A program made the translations under genes and the position numbers. Shown piece after piece: positions 1 through 12,488 of a stretch of DNA of 64,000 nucleotides. The stretch is taken from positions 1 to 64,000 of the forward strand of contig NW_025919291.1 of the NCBI RefSeq assembly GCF_907164915.1, in the 5' to 3' direction. This DNA comes from Impatiens glandulifera (lineage: Eukaryota > Streptophyta > Magnoliopsida > Ericales > Balsaminaceae). Position 1 is the stretch's first letter; every line of letters begins with the position of its first letter. Under the pieces are notes generated by a model. It did no database searches, was not told the origin of the DNA, and saw nothing but the letters and a program-made list of their open reading frames with translations.

Positions 1-61
1 ATCTAATTAGTCCGATTGAGACCTTCGTTTGTACACGTCTGTCTAGTCACTTTAATCAACA
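1..61 (-). repeat. Start of 3' LTR of copia element D (cut by window edge)
   Basis: On the minus strand the pol gene of element D ends at 103. It is followed by a purine-rich run (GTGGGGGAAATT, plus coordinates 62-73) and then by TGTTGATTAAAG, which resembles the start of the 5' LTR of the same element at 5014 (TATTAGATTAAAC). I read this as polypurine tract plus LTR start. The window ends before the LTR can be compared further, so the call rests on position and about 13 bases. Confidence 0.4.
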
Positions 62-102
62 AATTTCCCCCACAATTTGTGCATGTTTTAATTCAATAAA
101 AA

Positions 103-2834
103 TTAATTTAGATCTACAAGACCCAAAACATTTCTAAAATAAGAAAACTTAGTCTCGGGGAGTGGCTTCGTGAACACGTCTGCCACTTGTTGATCTGTTG
201 GGACATATTCTAGACGAATATTCTTCTAACTGACATGCTCCTGGATGAAGTGGTGTCGGATGTCGATATGCTCCGTCCGAGAGTGCAACACTGGGTTGTA
301 TGTAATTGTTATGGCACTAGTGTTGTCGTAGAAAATTAGTGATTTGTCTGCCTCAATGCCGTAATCTTTCAGCTGTTGTTGAACCCACAAAAGTTAAGAG
401 CAACAACTGCCTGCAGCAAGATACTCATCCTCTGTTGTAGATGTGGCGACGGACGTCTACTTCTTGCTGAACCAAGAGATCAAACGATCACCAAGGAATT
501 GGCAAGTTCCACTGGTGCTATTCCGATCGATCTTGCATCTTGTATGGTCTGCATTAGAGTAGTTAGTTAAATTGAAACTATAATCCTCCAGATACTACAT
601 TTCCACATTTTGAGTTCCCTTTAAATATTTCAAAATACTCTTAACATCAATATACTGAGATTGTTTAGGGTTAGCCTGAAATCTTCCGCACACGCTGACA
701 TCAAATAAGATGTCTGGTTGCTAAAAGTTAGGTAGAGCAAAGAACAAAAGATCCCTCTATATGCAGTGATATCGACACTCTGGACATCTTCATCCTTGTC
801 TAGCTTGCTAGAATAATTCATTGGAGTCGCAGGAGCAGAGAAGCTCTCCATTCTAAACTTCTTTAGCAGCTCCCTGGTGTATTTGGAATGGTTGATGAAA
901 ATGTTACTTTCAAGTTGGCGAACTTGAAGACCAAGGAAGAAATTCAATTCTCCCATCATACACATCTCGAATTTGTCTTGCATCAACTTTGAAAATTCCT
1001 CACATAGTTTGGGTTAATTGACCCAAATATGATATCATCAACATAGACTTGGACAAGCAAGATATGAGAGTCTTTAACAAATCTAAAAAAGTTTTATCTA
1101 CTGTGCCAATTATGAAATCATGATCAAATAAAAACTTTGTTAAAGTGTCTTACCAAGCTCTAGGAGCTTGCTTAAGACCATATAAAGCTTTGTAAAGTTT
1201 AAAAACATGATTTGAAAGTGTGTGATCTTGAAAGCCATGATTCTGTTCAACATACACATCCTCATTTAAAATTCCATTTAAAAATGCACTTTTTACATCC
1301 ATTTAAAAAACTTTAAAATTTTTGAATGATGCATAAGCTAAGAAGTTTATGATTGCTTCAAGTCTAGCAACAGGAGCGAATGACTACTCAAAGTCAATTC
1401 CTTCCTTGTGTCTATATCCTTGAGCAAACAATCGGGCTTTATTTCTCACATCCAAGCCATCTTCACTAAGCTTATTTTGAAAAAACCCACTTGGTTCCAA
1501 TAAACGATTGATCATTCGACCTTGGAGTCAGATGCCACACTTTATTTTTTTTCAAATTGATTCAACTCCTCTTGCATGACATTGATCCAATCTGGGTCAA
1601 GCAACGCTTCATTGATTTTCTTTGTCTCAATTTGAGAAATAAAGGTGGAGTTTGCCATTTCATCCAGTAATTTGTGACTGGTCCTAAGAGGAGCATTAGG
1701 ATTACCAATTATTAATTTAGGTGGATGATTTATGTTTCATTTGAAGCTTGGTCCTAAAGGATCAGACATCTGGTCAGACGACCCCGCGACTTCCGAACTA
1801 TCAGTCGTCTACTGACTTGAAGTTTGGATGTCTGGTTTACTATCAGATTCAAGACTTGTCGTTTCTAATCTGTTAGCAATTTCAATGATCTCATTAGAGT
1901 TACTTTCAATAGATTTATCACAACTAACATGATAAGATTCTTTAACAGTTAGTGTTCTATTATTAAACACTCGATAAGCTTTATTAATTGAGGATTAGCC
2001 TAGCATGATTCCAGCATCTACTTTAGCATCAAAAGAAGTCAAATTATTTTTCCCATTGTTGTGAATAAAACACTTACACCCGAAAATTCGAAAGTATGAA
2101 ACTTTAGGAATTCTTCCATAAAATAGTTTATAGGGTGTTTTGCTAAAGCGTTTATTAATTATTGGCCAATTTTGAGTATAGCAAGTTGTGTTTATTGCTT
2201 CTTCCCAATGCTTCTAAGAAACACCTAAGTCGGCTAGCATAGATCTCGTTGATTCCTTCAGTGTTCTGACTCTCCTCTTAGTAACACCGTTTTGCAATGG
2301 AGTTCTGGCACTAGAAAACTCGTGTCTAATACCAGACTTCTCGAGGTAAGAAGATAGGCATCTGTTGGTAAATTCGGTTCCCCAGTCACTTCTAATTTTT
2401 ATGATGCTTAAAGATTTTTCATTTTGAAGTATTCTAATGATCTTTATCAAATTCTCAGCAGTTTGATCATTAAAAGGTAAGAAAATAACCCAAGTAAATC
2501 TTGAAAAATCATCAATTATAATCAGAGTGAATCTCATTCCTCTCAAGGTATTTACTGGAATTGAAACGAACAGGTTCATGTGCAATAGTTCCTAACATCG
2601 GTTGGATTGAGATTTCCTCTTACTCTTAAAAGTTGATTTGACATGTTTGCCTAACTTGCAAGCAAGACAGACCTTATCCTTTGAAAACTTCAATTTAGGT
2701 AAACCATAAACTAAATCATGTGAACAAATGTTGTTAATAGTTTTAAAATTAAGATGATTTAATCTCTTATGCCATAACCAGTTTTGATTATTTTTAGTTA
2801 TCATGCATATGGGATTAAATATCTTCTTTTTCAC
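103..2834 (-). pseudogene. Ty1/copia pol remnant (element D): pre-integrase, integrase, RT, RNase H
   Basis: This is the decayed pol polyprotein of a Ty1/copia retrotransposon. Reading 5' to 3' on the minus strand: the gag-pre-integrase zinc region (2592-2834, HKRLNHLN then CLACKLGK), the integrase core (2214-2585, with DDFSRFTWVIF and the D-containing IRSDWGTEF), about 600 bp of broken linker, reverse transcriptase (about 720-1640, with YVDDIIFG at about 1020-1049) and RNase H with the usual copia C-terminal end LGLVDLN (stop at 103-105). Frames are broken by many stops and small indels, so it is dead. Gag, protease and the primer site are missing: the pre-integrase region runs directly into LTR sequence at about 2835. 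It is more diverged from elements B and C than those are from each other. Confidence 0.9.
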
Positions 2835-2839
2835 ACATA

Positions 2840-5014
2840 AAAGATAGTAGATGAATTATAGAGTAATCACACAATGAATAGTTAATTCACACTTGAGCTT
2901 GAGAGAGATTAAACAAACAGATAGCAAGAGCGAATGTGAACTTTTGATTGCAAGGGAGTTTAAGTAAGATATGATCGGGTTCGAGCAAAAGTTGTTCGTC
3001 CATTGTCCTTGAGCTTCTATTTATATTTGATGTACACCAACGGTCGAATCTTCTACTAGGACACATGGAATGTGTTAGTTGGACGACCGCCAATAGTATG
3101 ATAGTAAATTAGAGCATTAGCATGAGTATTGTGGTCGTACCGGACTGATAGTGCGCCGAATGTTCTCAAAGATCGTGTTGTACTAGATAGTACAACACAG
3201 GCGGGCAATTTGAATATTGGCGTACTTGGCAATCGATAATTTGTTATGGTTAGTTGGCTTGTTAGACCTCTGATAAAAAACACTGCAGACAAGTTGAGTA
3301 GAGAAACAGACGCTCCTTCAGACATCTTAGAAGGTTAGACGACGTCTCACTTCGCCTTCCTTAGACCACGTCTAAAGGAGTTAGATGACGTCTAACTGCG
3401 CATTACTTAGACCACGTCTAAAGGAGTTAGATGATGTCTAACTGCGCTTTCCTTAGACCGCGTTTAAAGGAGTTAGACGATGTCTAACCACGCTTTCCTT
3501 AGACCGCGTCAAAAAAGAGTTAGACGGCGTCTAACCTCGCTTTCCTTAGACCACGTCTAAAGGAGTTAGACGAAGTCTAACCGCACATTCCTTAGATCAC
3601 ATGTAGAGGAATTAGAGGACGTCTAACTGTGCTTTACTTAAACCATGTCTAAAGGAGTTAGACGACATCTAACCACGCTTTCTTTACAAAATGTCTAAAG
3701 GAGTTAGACGATGTCTAACCGTGCTTTCTTTACACCACGTCTAAAAGAGTTAGACGACGTCTAACCACGCATTCCTTAGACCGCGTCTAAAGGAGTTAGA
3801 CGACGTCTAACCGCGCTTTCCTTAGACCGCGTCTAAAGGAGTTAGACGACGTCTAACCGCACTTTCCTTAGACCACGTCTCCAAGAATTAGACGACGTCT
3901 AACCGCACTTTCCTTAGACCATGTATAAAGAAGTTAGATGACGTCTAACTGTGCTTTCCTTAGTCCACGTCTAAAGGAGTTAGATGATGTCTAACAACGC
4001 ATTCCTTAGATCATGTCTAAAGGAGTTAGATGACATATAACTGCGCTTTCCTTAGACCACATTTAAAGGAATCAGACGATGTCTAACCGCGCTTTCCTTA
4101 GACCACGTCAAAAAGAGTTAGACGACGGCTAACCTCGTTTTCCTTAGACCACGTCTAAAGAAGTTAGACAACGTCTAACCGCGCATTCCTTAGACCACAT
4201 CTAAAGGAATTAGACGATGTATAACCGTGCTTTACTTAAAACATGTCTAAAGGAGTTAGACGTCGTCTAACCGTGCTTTCTTTAGAACATGTGTAAAGAA
4301 GTTAGACGATGTCTAACCGCGCGTTCCTTAGACCACGTCTAAAGGAGTTAGACGACGTCTAATCGCGTTTTCATTAGAGCACGTCTAAAGGAGTTAGACG
4401 TTGTCTAACCACGCATTCCTTAGACCGCGTCTATAGGAGTTAGACGACGTCTAACCACGCTTTCCATAGACTGCGTCTAAAGGAGTTAGACGACGTCTAA
4501 CTATGCTTTCCTTAGACCGCGTCTAAAAGAATTAGACGACGTCTAACCGCACTTTCCTTAGACCATATCTAAAGGAGTTAGAAGACGTCTAACCGCGCAT
4601 TCCTTGGACCACGTCTAAACAAGTTAGACAACGTCTAACCGTGCTTTCCTTAGAATTATGTTTAAAGGAGTTATACGACGTCTAACCGCGCTTCCTTTAG
4701 ACCACATCTAAAGGAGTTAGACGACCTTTAACAGCGCTTTCCTTAGACCACGTCAAAAGGAGTTAGACGACATCTAATTGTGCATTCCTTATACCAACTC
4801 TAAAGGAGTTAGACGCCGTCTGACCATGCGTTTTCTTAGACCACGTCTAACTAGACAAACTTATTTTATATATGTACCTGCACAAGGGTAAATTACCCAA
4901 CTTAGTTTCGTTCAAACATCATCATCAAAATTATGCAGTACATGTTCTTTTAAGTTAATTAATTATTTCTTTCATAATTAATTTTCTCTTTTCTTTATTT
5001 AGTTTAATCTAATA
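2840..5014 (-). repeat. 5' LTR of element D, internal end deleted
   Basis: This stretch matches LTR E (9404-11318) in order: the ACCAACGGTCGAATCTTC block (3040 here, 9970 there), the TGTGGTCGTACC block, a palindromic minisatellite, then CACCTGCACAA and an AT-rich end. The outer end reads TATTAGATTAAAC on the minus strand, a one-base decay of the usual TGTTAG. Compared with E, roughly 430 bp of the U5 side are missing, together with the primer site, gag and protease. One deletion therefore joins LTR to pol. No gene lies in this stretch. Confidence 0.75.
3334..4855. repeat. Palindromic 46-bp minisatellite in U3 of LTR D
   Basis: About 33 tandem copies of a 46-bp unit. Each unit contains two short palindromes, TTAGACCACGTCTAA and TTAGACGACGTCTAA, separated by AGGAG on one side and CCGCGCTTTCC on the other. 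The period is visible directly, for example from 3781 to 3827. Copies differ by scattered substitutions, mostly at CpG positions (CG to CA or TG), as expected of old methylated DNA. The array lies in the presumed U3, upstream of the LTR promoter. Confidence 0.92.
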
Positions 5015-5027
5015 GAACCTTTATCGA

Positions 5028-5816
5028 CAATGCATCCTACGAGTTTGACTGCATTATGAGCACGTGTTAAGGAATTAGTGGTGACTCCTTTCTATGTGGA
5101 TCAGATTCGTTTGGATGAGCTCGCTAATGTTGAATAGTTAATAGTTGTGGAGGATAATAAGCGGGTTTTGAGTCTTGATGCCTTTTATGCTGCGAATGTT
5201 ATAGTGTGTTTAGGCGAAGATGTGGGTCATGAGGTTGGGTTGGAGGTTATTCCACTACTATATTCGACTCATCTTTCTCATGAGTGTACCGCCTCAAATA
5301 AGGGTCATGTCAAGGTTATGAAGTATTTGTCTAAGATGCCAAAGTTTGAGCTGAATATCGAGCAATTTTCTCCTCTTTTGCACGTGCCCGAGACTGTTAA
5401 CCATGTTTCTCCCATTGGTTCCCTTATGAGAAGTGATTTACATTTGGTCTCATTCTAAGTTAGGGTGCCTCTAGTCTCACATCTAATCTCAGATTTAATT
5501 GAAAATTTGGAGCATGTTGAAAGGGTTGAGGATGATATTTTGTCCCTTTTTTTAGTAAGGCTAATGTCACCCCAAACAAATCCCTTTATCCCATTGGCGA
5601 GCAGACTATGGTCATTTATGAGGTTTTTGATGAAGAATCTATTGAATTTGATCTTGAGTACGATGCCAAAGAGGTGGTTTGCAAAAAGTTCTCTACTAAT
5701 AATATTATTTTGAATGAGAATAGATCGCTCGTGCAAGAAATTTTGAGGTGTGAGACTGAGTTTTTGCTGGAGATTCGTGAAATTCCTCCACTTCCATATT
5801 GTTATATTTGAAGTGA
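5028..5816 (+). pseudogene. Probable ORF1 region of a LINE, broken
   Basis: This coding-like stretch lies directly upstream of a LINE endonuclease. One frame is readable from about 5036 to 5458 with two internal stops (ending SPIGSLMRSDLHLVSF), and another from 5608 to 5811. I do not see a recognisable RNA-binding or CCHC motif. The ORF1 assignment therefore rests on position and on the shared decay pattern. It could instead be an unrelated gene fragment beside the LINE. The left edge abuts the outer end of LTR D at 5014. Confidence 0.45.
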
Positions 5817-5907
5817 AATGATGAAGATTGTTTTGCCTAATGATAATATTATTGATGGAAAATGTGTTTCAAAGCCTAATAGGGTGTATTCTAATTAATG
5901 TATCTTA

Positions 5908-8900
5908 ATGATTGGAAAAATTGTGGCGTGGAACGTTTGTTGGATTAACGATAGTGCAAAGCGTAAAATGATAAAGTCTTTTGTTGGAAAATTGAATTCT
6001 TGTATTTATTACTTCAATGAGACTAAGATGCATCATATGAATCAATGGATTATTTATGTAATTGGTTATTGTGTGGTTGGGAGGCTCTTAATTCTGTTGG
6101 AGAATTAGGTGAGATTCTGGTAACTTGGGATGAAGATTTATTTGAGAAAAATGACGTTAATATTGGTCGATTTTCAGTTCGTATTTAGTTTCGTAACTAT
6201 GGGGATAATTTTTGTTGTGTGTTTTCTAGGGTGTACGGACTTGTGCTTTATAACCTTAAGTCTTTTTTTCAAAGAGTTTGTAGAGGTGATAAGTATTTAG
6301 GATTTACCTATTATTTTTGTTGGGGATATGAATGAAGTTAGGGTTCCTATCAAGAAAAAAAGAACACGTAGACTCACAAGGCATATGTGTGAGTTTTTCA
6401 AGACAATCGAAAATTTAGAGCTCATTGACTTGCCTTTGGAAGGAGGGAAATTCACATTTAGAAGAGGTAACAGACGTAGTGGGAGTGTTTTCTTGTGAGT
6501 AAATCAATTTTCCGTGGTGTATCTAATATATTTCAGAAGGTCTTATTGTGGAGTTTTTGTGATCATCGTCTTATCCTTATTGAATGGAGGGAGGTTGTTC
6601 CAACTATTCGGCCTTTCAAATTTGAGAACAAGTGGTTGACTAAAGATGGTTATATCTCGAAGGTGGAAGGGTGGTGGGCGAATGAGGTTTTGTTTGGCTC
6701 TCCATCCTCTAGGCTATTTATTAAGCTTAAAAATCTACCGAAGTTGCTACAAAGTTAGTTTGTGGTGGATTGTGCATTTTTTTTCCAAGGTTGAGGTTTC
6801 AAGTCGTGAAATTTTAACAATTAATTGGGCGGAGGAAATTCGTGATCTCTCTATTACGGTAATTTATACACGGATTCATCTAGTGAGCGAGTTGCTTGAA
6901 TTGTATAAAGAGGAGGAAATCAAGGCGACACAACGCAGTAGAGTGATTTGGTTGCGGGAAGGTGATAAAAACACTAAGTATTTACATGGAATCTCTAAAG
7001 TACAAGAGATAAATAATGCTATTAAGTCGATATTCATTGTTAGTGTTGTGCATGAAAACTAACAACTAGTATTATTCAATTTTACAAAGATTTGTATCAA
7101 GAACCATATTGGGTTAAACCTAAGCTAAATGACATTAGTTTTGTATAAATATAAATGAGAAATGCATGTTGGAAGCTCATTTCTCTATCGAGGAGGTGGA
7201 GATGACAAAAATGGATTGTGATAGTGATAAGTTTCCCAGAGCGACGATTTTATTTTGATTTTTTTTAAAAAGGTTTTCGAGTTCCTTAAGACTTATATGA
7301 TGGAGGCTATGAATAATTTTTACCAATTTTCATCTTTTAAAAAAAAGTTGAAATTCTACGTTCATTGTTCTAATTCATAAGACAGTCAGAACTATCGATG
7401 TGAATAATTTTCGACCCATCAGTTTGGTTACATCATTTTATAAGATTATCTTGAAATGTTTGACAAACCGGATGCGTGGAGTTTTGGGAATGGTTATCAC
7501 TAGAAATCAAATAGTTTTCATCAAAGCCATCAAATTTCCGATGCAGCACTAATCGCCAATGAGTGTATTATTTTGGATAACTCTAGAGGTGATAAATGTG
7601 CTTTTATCAAACTCAATATTGTGAAAGCATATGATCATGCTAATTGGGAGTTCCTTTTTGATATTATGGAAAAATTATTTTTTATCGTGAATGGAAGCTC
7701 TAATGGTTTCTATGAGAGTTCAAGGGGTTTAAGACATGGGGACCCTCTTTCTCATTTCTTATTTAAAATTGTTATGGAAGGCCTTTATGTTCTCTATGTC
7801 TCATTTATTATTTGCAGATTACACTCTTTGCATGATTCAGACTACTGAGAGAGATGTTAAGCACCTTCGTGATATTCTTTGGTTATTTGGAACGTGTTTG
7901 GGACTGCCTGTTAATTTGAGTATGTCTGATATCTTCTTATCTACAAGAAAGATTATATTGGAATGTATTATGGGATTTAAAATTAGGATTTTTCCATTTA
8001 TGTATCTCGGGCTCCCTTTAGAGCTAAAGCTTGATCCAAAGCTTCTTGGGATCTGGTCAAGAGTAAGATGGAGAGGAAGCTTCCCATTTGGAAAAGGAAG
8101 ATGATTTCTAATGGAGGTCATTTAGTCTTTATCAAGAGCGCTTTTTCTTCAATGCCAACTTGTATGATGTTTTTATTTGTCCTCCCAAAGTATATGGCCG
8201 TGAAGACGGAGAGAATTATGTGTAGATTGTTTTGGGGATCGTCTGATTCCTTATTTACTCATTAAGTGAGTTATGATAAGGTTAATTAATAAAATCAAAT
8301 CTTGGGGATTGGGAACCCGCAATCTTGTTTCTTTTAATAAAGTGTTATTATCGAAATGGTGTAGTAGATTTGCATTTGAGCAAGAAAGTATTTAGGCAAA
8401 ATTGATTAAATGTAAATATAGTCAAAATTTGTCTGGTTGGTTAACCAATAATTCTTATTGATCCATGTTATGCAATATTTAGGGTGGTATTTATGCCACG
8501 TAGAAGGTTTATCGGGAGCATTCGATTTTTATTGTGCATGATGGAAGTTCGATTAGTTTTTGGGATGACACTTGGTGTGGTAGTAAATGTTTGGCGAAAG
8601 TTTTCCTCGAGCTTGCTTCTATTTCTATTTGTGGAGATGCATCGGTCAAAGATATATTTGACATTCGGTCTAGTGGTTTTTCTAACCGTATTAGATATAG
8701 AAGAAAATTGAACAGTGATGAAAGCATGTTCAATGATACACTTTTATTCATGGTTAGAAATAAGGGGTTAAACCCGTCTTCTTGGAATTCTATGCGTTGG
8801 CGTGATCAGAATAACTTTCATGTGAGACATTGTTACACTTTGTTCAATCAAGTTAGCCTAATTGATCTTTGTTGGGAAATTTATGAGAGTGTAATATGCC

Positions 8901-9270
8901 TACCAAGATCTCCTTTTTTGGTTGGAGTGTTATTCACCACACGGAATTCTCACTTACAATAGATGTATAAAAAAAGCATGATTATTGTGAGTCATTGTCA
9001 TATGTGTTACAAAGAGGTTGAGACGACTTCTCATATACTTTTACATTCTCACATTGTTGCAAATATATTGAGTCTTTTGTGGAATTTGAATGGAATATAA
9101 TGAGTTAACTAAAAATTGTTATTGGCTATTGGGAGGCATAGATTGGGACGACTAAAAATGTGAGACTTAGAATATGGGTCTTTATCCCTATAATATTTTG
9201 GTGAACTATCTAGTTGAAAGAAATCAGATAACTTTTAACAACGAAAGTAGGTTATTAAATATTATTCACA
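5908..9270 (+). pseudogene. L1-type LINE ORF2 remnant: endonuclease, RT, zinc-finger C-terminus
   Basis: This is the decayed ORF2 of a plant L1-like non-LTR retrotransposon. In order: AP-type endonuclease from 5908 (IVAWNVCWINDSAKRKMIKSF, cut here to its core; then NETKM, and GDMNEVR at about 6330), a linker, then reverse transcriptase. RT motifs are NFRPISLVTSFYK at about 7400, KAYDHANWEFL at 7625, GLRHGDPLSHFLFKIVMEGL at 7729 and YLGLPLELKL at about 8000. The zinc-finger region follows (8800-9060, with CHMCYKEVETTSHIL), then a tryptophan-rich end at about 9190. The catalytic FADDT motif reads FADYT here, so the second aspartate is lost, and the thumb region is partly deleted. Numerous stops and frameshifts. 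No poly(A) tail is visible before LTR E begins at 9404. Confidence 0.88.
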
Positions 9271-9403
9271 ATGTCATTATCATGATGATGTCAGAAATTA
9301 GATTCGGAAAACTTATGAATTGATGTGGAGATTTTATTGCTCTTTATGAAGATTTTCGAGTCAATTAATTATTCTAATTAATTCAATACATAAGTTTTTT
9401 CCA

Positions 9404-11318
9404 TGTTAGGATTTTATCGTTGTTGCTTTTAAACGTTTTTTTATAGGAACGGTGTAATCAATAGAGACGGGGGTCTAGCTATTGATGACAACTTCTAGAA
9501 AAACGATTTGATAGAAATCCTGTTAGGGATTAATATCATTTTCTATTCTTCACAAACCCTTACAAACTCTTGAAGCGATTCAAGTGCGAAACTGTTTGCT
9601 TAGGTTTGAAGTTACGAACCAATGAGAGAAGGAAAAACAAAATGTAAATGACACAGCTAGTTGTTTATGGATGTTCGGAGCAAACTATCCTACATCACCC
9701 CTTCTTCCAACAACCGAAACGATTTCACTATACTTCTTTGAATCAAATATTGTTTACTGGCTAGCTAACACTTTGTTGAATAGAACAAGCTCTGTTCAAC
9801 TTACAATATGATTAAGAATATTTCTCAGCTAAACATATTTTAATTCTCTCTTGAACTTGAAGATGATGTACAAAATAGTAAGTGCAAGAGTATTAGATTA
9901 ATAGCAGGTAAGGCTGGTAAGACCGGTACGTTTATAGTTGTCCTTGAGGATCTATATATAGAGTTAGGACACCAACGGTCGAATCTTCAAGATGGACACG
10001 TGGAAAACGCCCATTATAAAGCCTCCATAGTACAAGAGTATAGCAGGCTCTATGCACATGGATCGTGGTCGTACCAAACTGGTAGTGTACCAGATATTCT
10101 TCTAGAATTGTCCTTTACCGAACAAGTAGTGAGAGGAATATCCGCGTATGTGGCGTTCATTCATTGAATACAAATAGCTGGCGTACCGGATTGCACAGAT
10201 GAGTATAGTAGAGTAGCGTACAATTAGTTGATCGTGGATAGACGTATGCTAACTTCAAACAGCTGCTGAAAAGAGGTATTAGACGTGCTCCATTAGACCA
10301 CCAAGTCTAAGAGATTTTGACGTCGACGTCTAATAGCGGGATCCATTAGACCGCCAAGTCTAATGGAGTAAGACTACACGTCTAACTACGTATATGTTAG
10401 ACTACATGTCTAACTACGTATCTATTAGATTGCACGTCTAACTACGTATCTGTTAGACTGCACGTTTAACTACGCATTTGTTAGACTGCACGTCTAACTA
10501 TGTGTCTATTAGACTACACGTTTAACTACATATATCTGTGAGACTGCACGTCTAACTGCGTATCTGTTATACTGCACGTCTAACTACGTATCTGTTATAC
10601 TGCACGTCTTACTACGTATCTGTTAGACTGCACGTCTAACTACATGTCTGTTAGACTGTACATCTAACTATGCATTTGCTAGACTGCACGTCTAATTACG
10701 CATCTGTTAAACTGCACGTCTAACTACGTATCTGTTACATTGCACTTCTAACTACGTATCTATTAGATTGACGCATCTGTTAGACTGCACGTCTAACTAC
10801 GTATCTGATATACTATACGTCTAATTACGCATCTGTTAAACTGCACGTCTAACTACGTGTCTGTTAGACTGGACGTGTAACTACGAATCTGTTAGATTGC
10901 ACGTCTAACTACGCATCTGTTAGACTGCACGTATAACTACGTATCTGTTAGACTGCACATCTAACTACGTATCTGTTAGACTAGCGCATCTGTTAGACTG
11001 CACATCTAACTACGTATCTGTTAGACTAACGCATATGTTAGACTGCACATCTAACTACGTGTCTATTAGACTGCACGTCTAACTACGTGTTTGTTCGAAT
11101 GCACGTCTAACTACGTGTCTGTTAGACTGCACGTCTAACTACGTGTCTGTTAGACTGCACGTCTAACTACGTTTAATTAGTCTGTTTCAGTCCATGTCTA
11201 ATTTAGCATAGATTTAATGCACCTGCACAAAAACAATTAGACGAATTAGTTTCATTCTTAATAAAGTTTTACTAATACATTATTAAATTAACGTTAGTCA
11301 AACTAATTTGACCTAACA
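9404..11318 (-). repeat. Solitary LTR E (copia), minus orientation
   Basis: The plus strand starts TGTTAGGATTTTATC and ends GACCTAACA, so both ends have TG...CA form. The left end matches the U5 end of the 5' LTR of element A read in reverse (TGTTAGGAT, then ATCAATAGAGA and GGGGTCT), which sets the orientation as minus. It contains the ACCAACGGTCGAATCTTC block and minisatellite shared with LTR D. There is no pol beside it. The five bases on each side (TTCCA and TTTTT) do not match, so it may be a remnant of a rearranged element rather than a clean solo LTR. Confidence 0.72.
10345..11172. repeat. Palindromic 28-bp minisatellite in U3 of LTR E
   Basis: Roughly 29 tandem copies of a 28-bp unit built around TTAGACTGCACGTCTAA followed by CTACGTATCTG. 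Each unit carries the same TTAGAC...GTCTAA dyad as the 46-bp array in LTR D, but with a five-base loop and a different spacer. Some units are shortened, for example the TTAGACTAACGCAT variants around 10980-11035. Confidence 0.92.
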
Positions 11319-11822
11319 TTTTTTCTTTTGTGGTTGTCCCAGCAATGACAACGAGAATGACCGCAGAGAACAAGGAGGTTTTTTATTAAATTAATTATTT
11401 AAAAAAATAAAAATCAATAAATAGTTGAACACTAATAAAGATTTATATGATTATCCATTTCAAATAATCACAATATATATAAATAAGGGCGGAGTCACGT
11501 ACAGTTCTACTTGACCGCAGCCCGCGTGTCCATTATATAAACCCTATCATATATAGTGTTAGATCTGTTTGAGTATGCAAAAATATTTTTTTTATAAAGA
11601 GAGAGTACAGTACCGTGTAGAAAGTTTTGTGTATACAAATTACAGAAATTAAATAATAATTTATGTACAACCCAATTATATAAGGTTATCTTCGGGTGGG
11701 ATTATTTTAATAATTTAAATAAAATTAAACTTTATTTCACCTTTTCTCTTCAATCATATCAATTAATTTATTAACTAAAATATCCTCTATTTTAAATTTT
11801 TATTTTTTATATTATTTGTATA
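11319..11822. other. AT-rich spacer, no gene seen
   Basis: AT-rich sequence with a short GC-richer patch at about 11486-11535 (GGGCGGAGTCACGTAC). I see no ORF or terminal repeat that would define an element. Confidence 0.6.
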
Positions 11823-12156
11823 TAGTAAAAACTCGATAAATGAATACCTTTGGGACAAAACAAATATTCATTTGGCGAGATTATTTATTTATCAATTAAT
11901 GAATATAATATTTATTTATCGGTAAGGAATAATAATTAATTCAGATGATATTCTTAGACATTTTTTTTTGTATATATATCATTTTTATATATATTAAGTT
12001 CAAATATATCTAAAACTCATAGTAGTTATAATTTTTATGCAAACTTTAATTACATTCATATTTTTAGAATTCTAAATTAGTTGTATATACATGCATGATG
12101 TAGATAAAGTGCATGCAAGAAATAATTGAAGTTGTACTAAAGAGAATAATGCGATT
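11823..12156 (+). mobile_element. Terminal-repeat-like end of a pogo/Tigger element
   Basis: The sequence from 11823 (AGTAAAAACTCGATAAATGA) resembles plant pogo/Tigger terminal repeats, which typically begin CAGTAAAACCTCTATAAAT. A self-complementary stretch follows, ATTCATTTGGCGAGATTATT then ATTTATC. The opposite end is not found before the LTR of element A starts at 12489. The element is therefore truncated. Confidence 0.5.
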
Positions 12157-12420
12157 ATGGAATCTCCTACGGACGAAGAAATCATTGAAGTTGTATTAAA
12201 TGATGAGGCAAATTATCTCGAACTCGATGATAGTATCATTATACCACAAGTGTCCTCAAGAGATGCTTTTCAAGATATTGTCACAATACAAAATTACCTG
12301 ATGCAACATGATCAAAATATTTTAGATGTGGTGCATGCTTTACACAAAATCAACAGATCATATGTAATTTTAGGGAGGAAAGAAAAATTAATTTTGGAGG
12401 CATTTTTCGAAAAAATATGA
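12157..12420 (+). pseudogene. C-terminal remnant of a pogo/Tigger-like transposase
   Basis: An 87-codon open frame. The protein is acidic (DEEIIEVVLNDEANYLELDD), then helical (AFQDIVTIQNYLMQHDQNIL), and ends LILEAFFEKI. This pattern resembles the tail of plant Tigger/CENP-B-like transposases downstream of the DDE domain. No DDE or helix-turn-helix region is present, and a full transposase would need several hundred more residues upstream. The terminal-repeat-like sequence nearby supports the call. A short host-protein fragment is the alternative. Confidence 0.5.
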
Positions 12421-12488
12421 CTTCATAATGTGTTAGAAAATTAGTCATTGGATGAAATGTATTCATGATATATTATATAAATAAAATA

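Noticed and set aside
3334..4855. Regularly spaced short palindromic repeats, superficially like a CRISPR array
   Set aside because: The spacers are themselves repeated and the array lies in a plant LTR. It is a minisatellite.
10345..11172. Same CRISPR-like look in LTR E
   Set aside because: Units are contiguous 28-bp tandem copies with no unique spacers.
9399..11323. Clean solo-LTR call with target duplication for LTR E
   Set aside because: The flanking pentamers TTCCA and TTTTT do not match.
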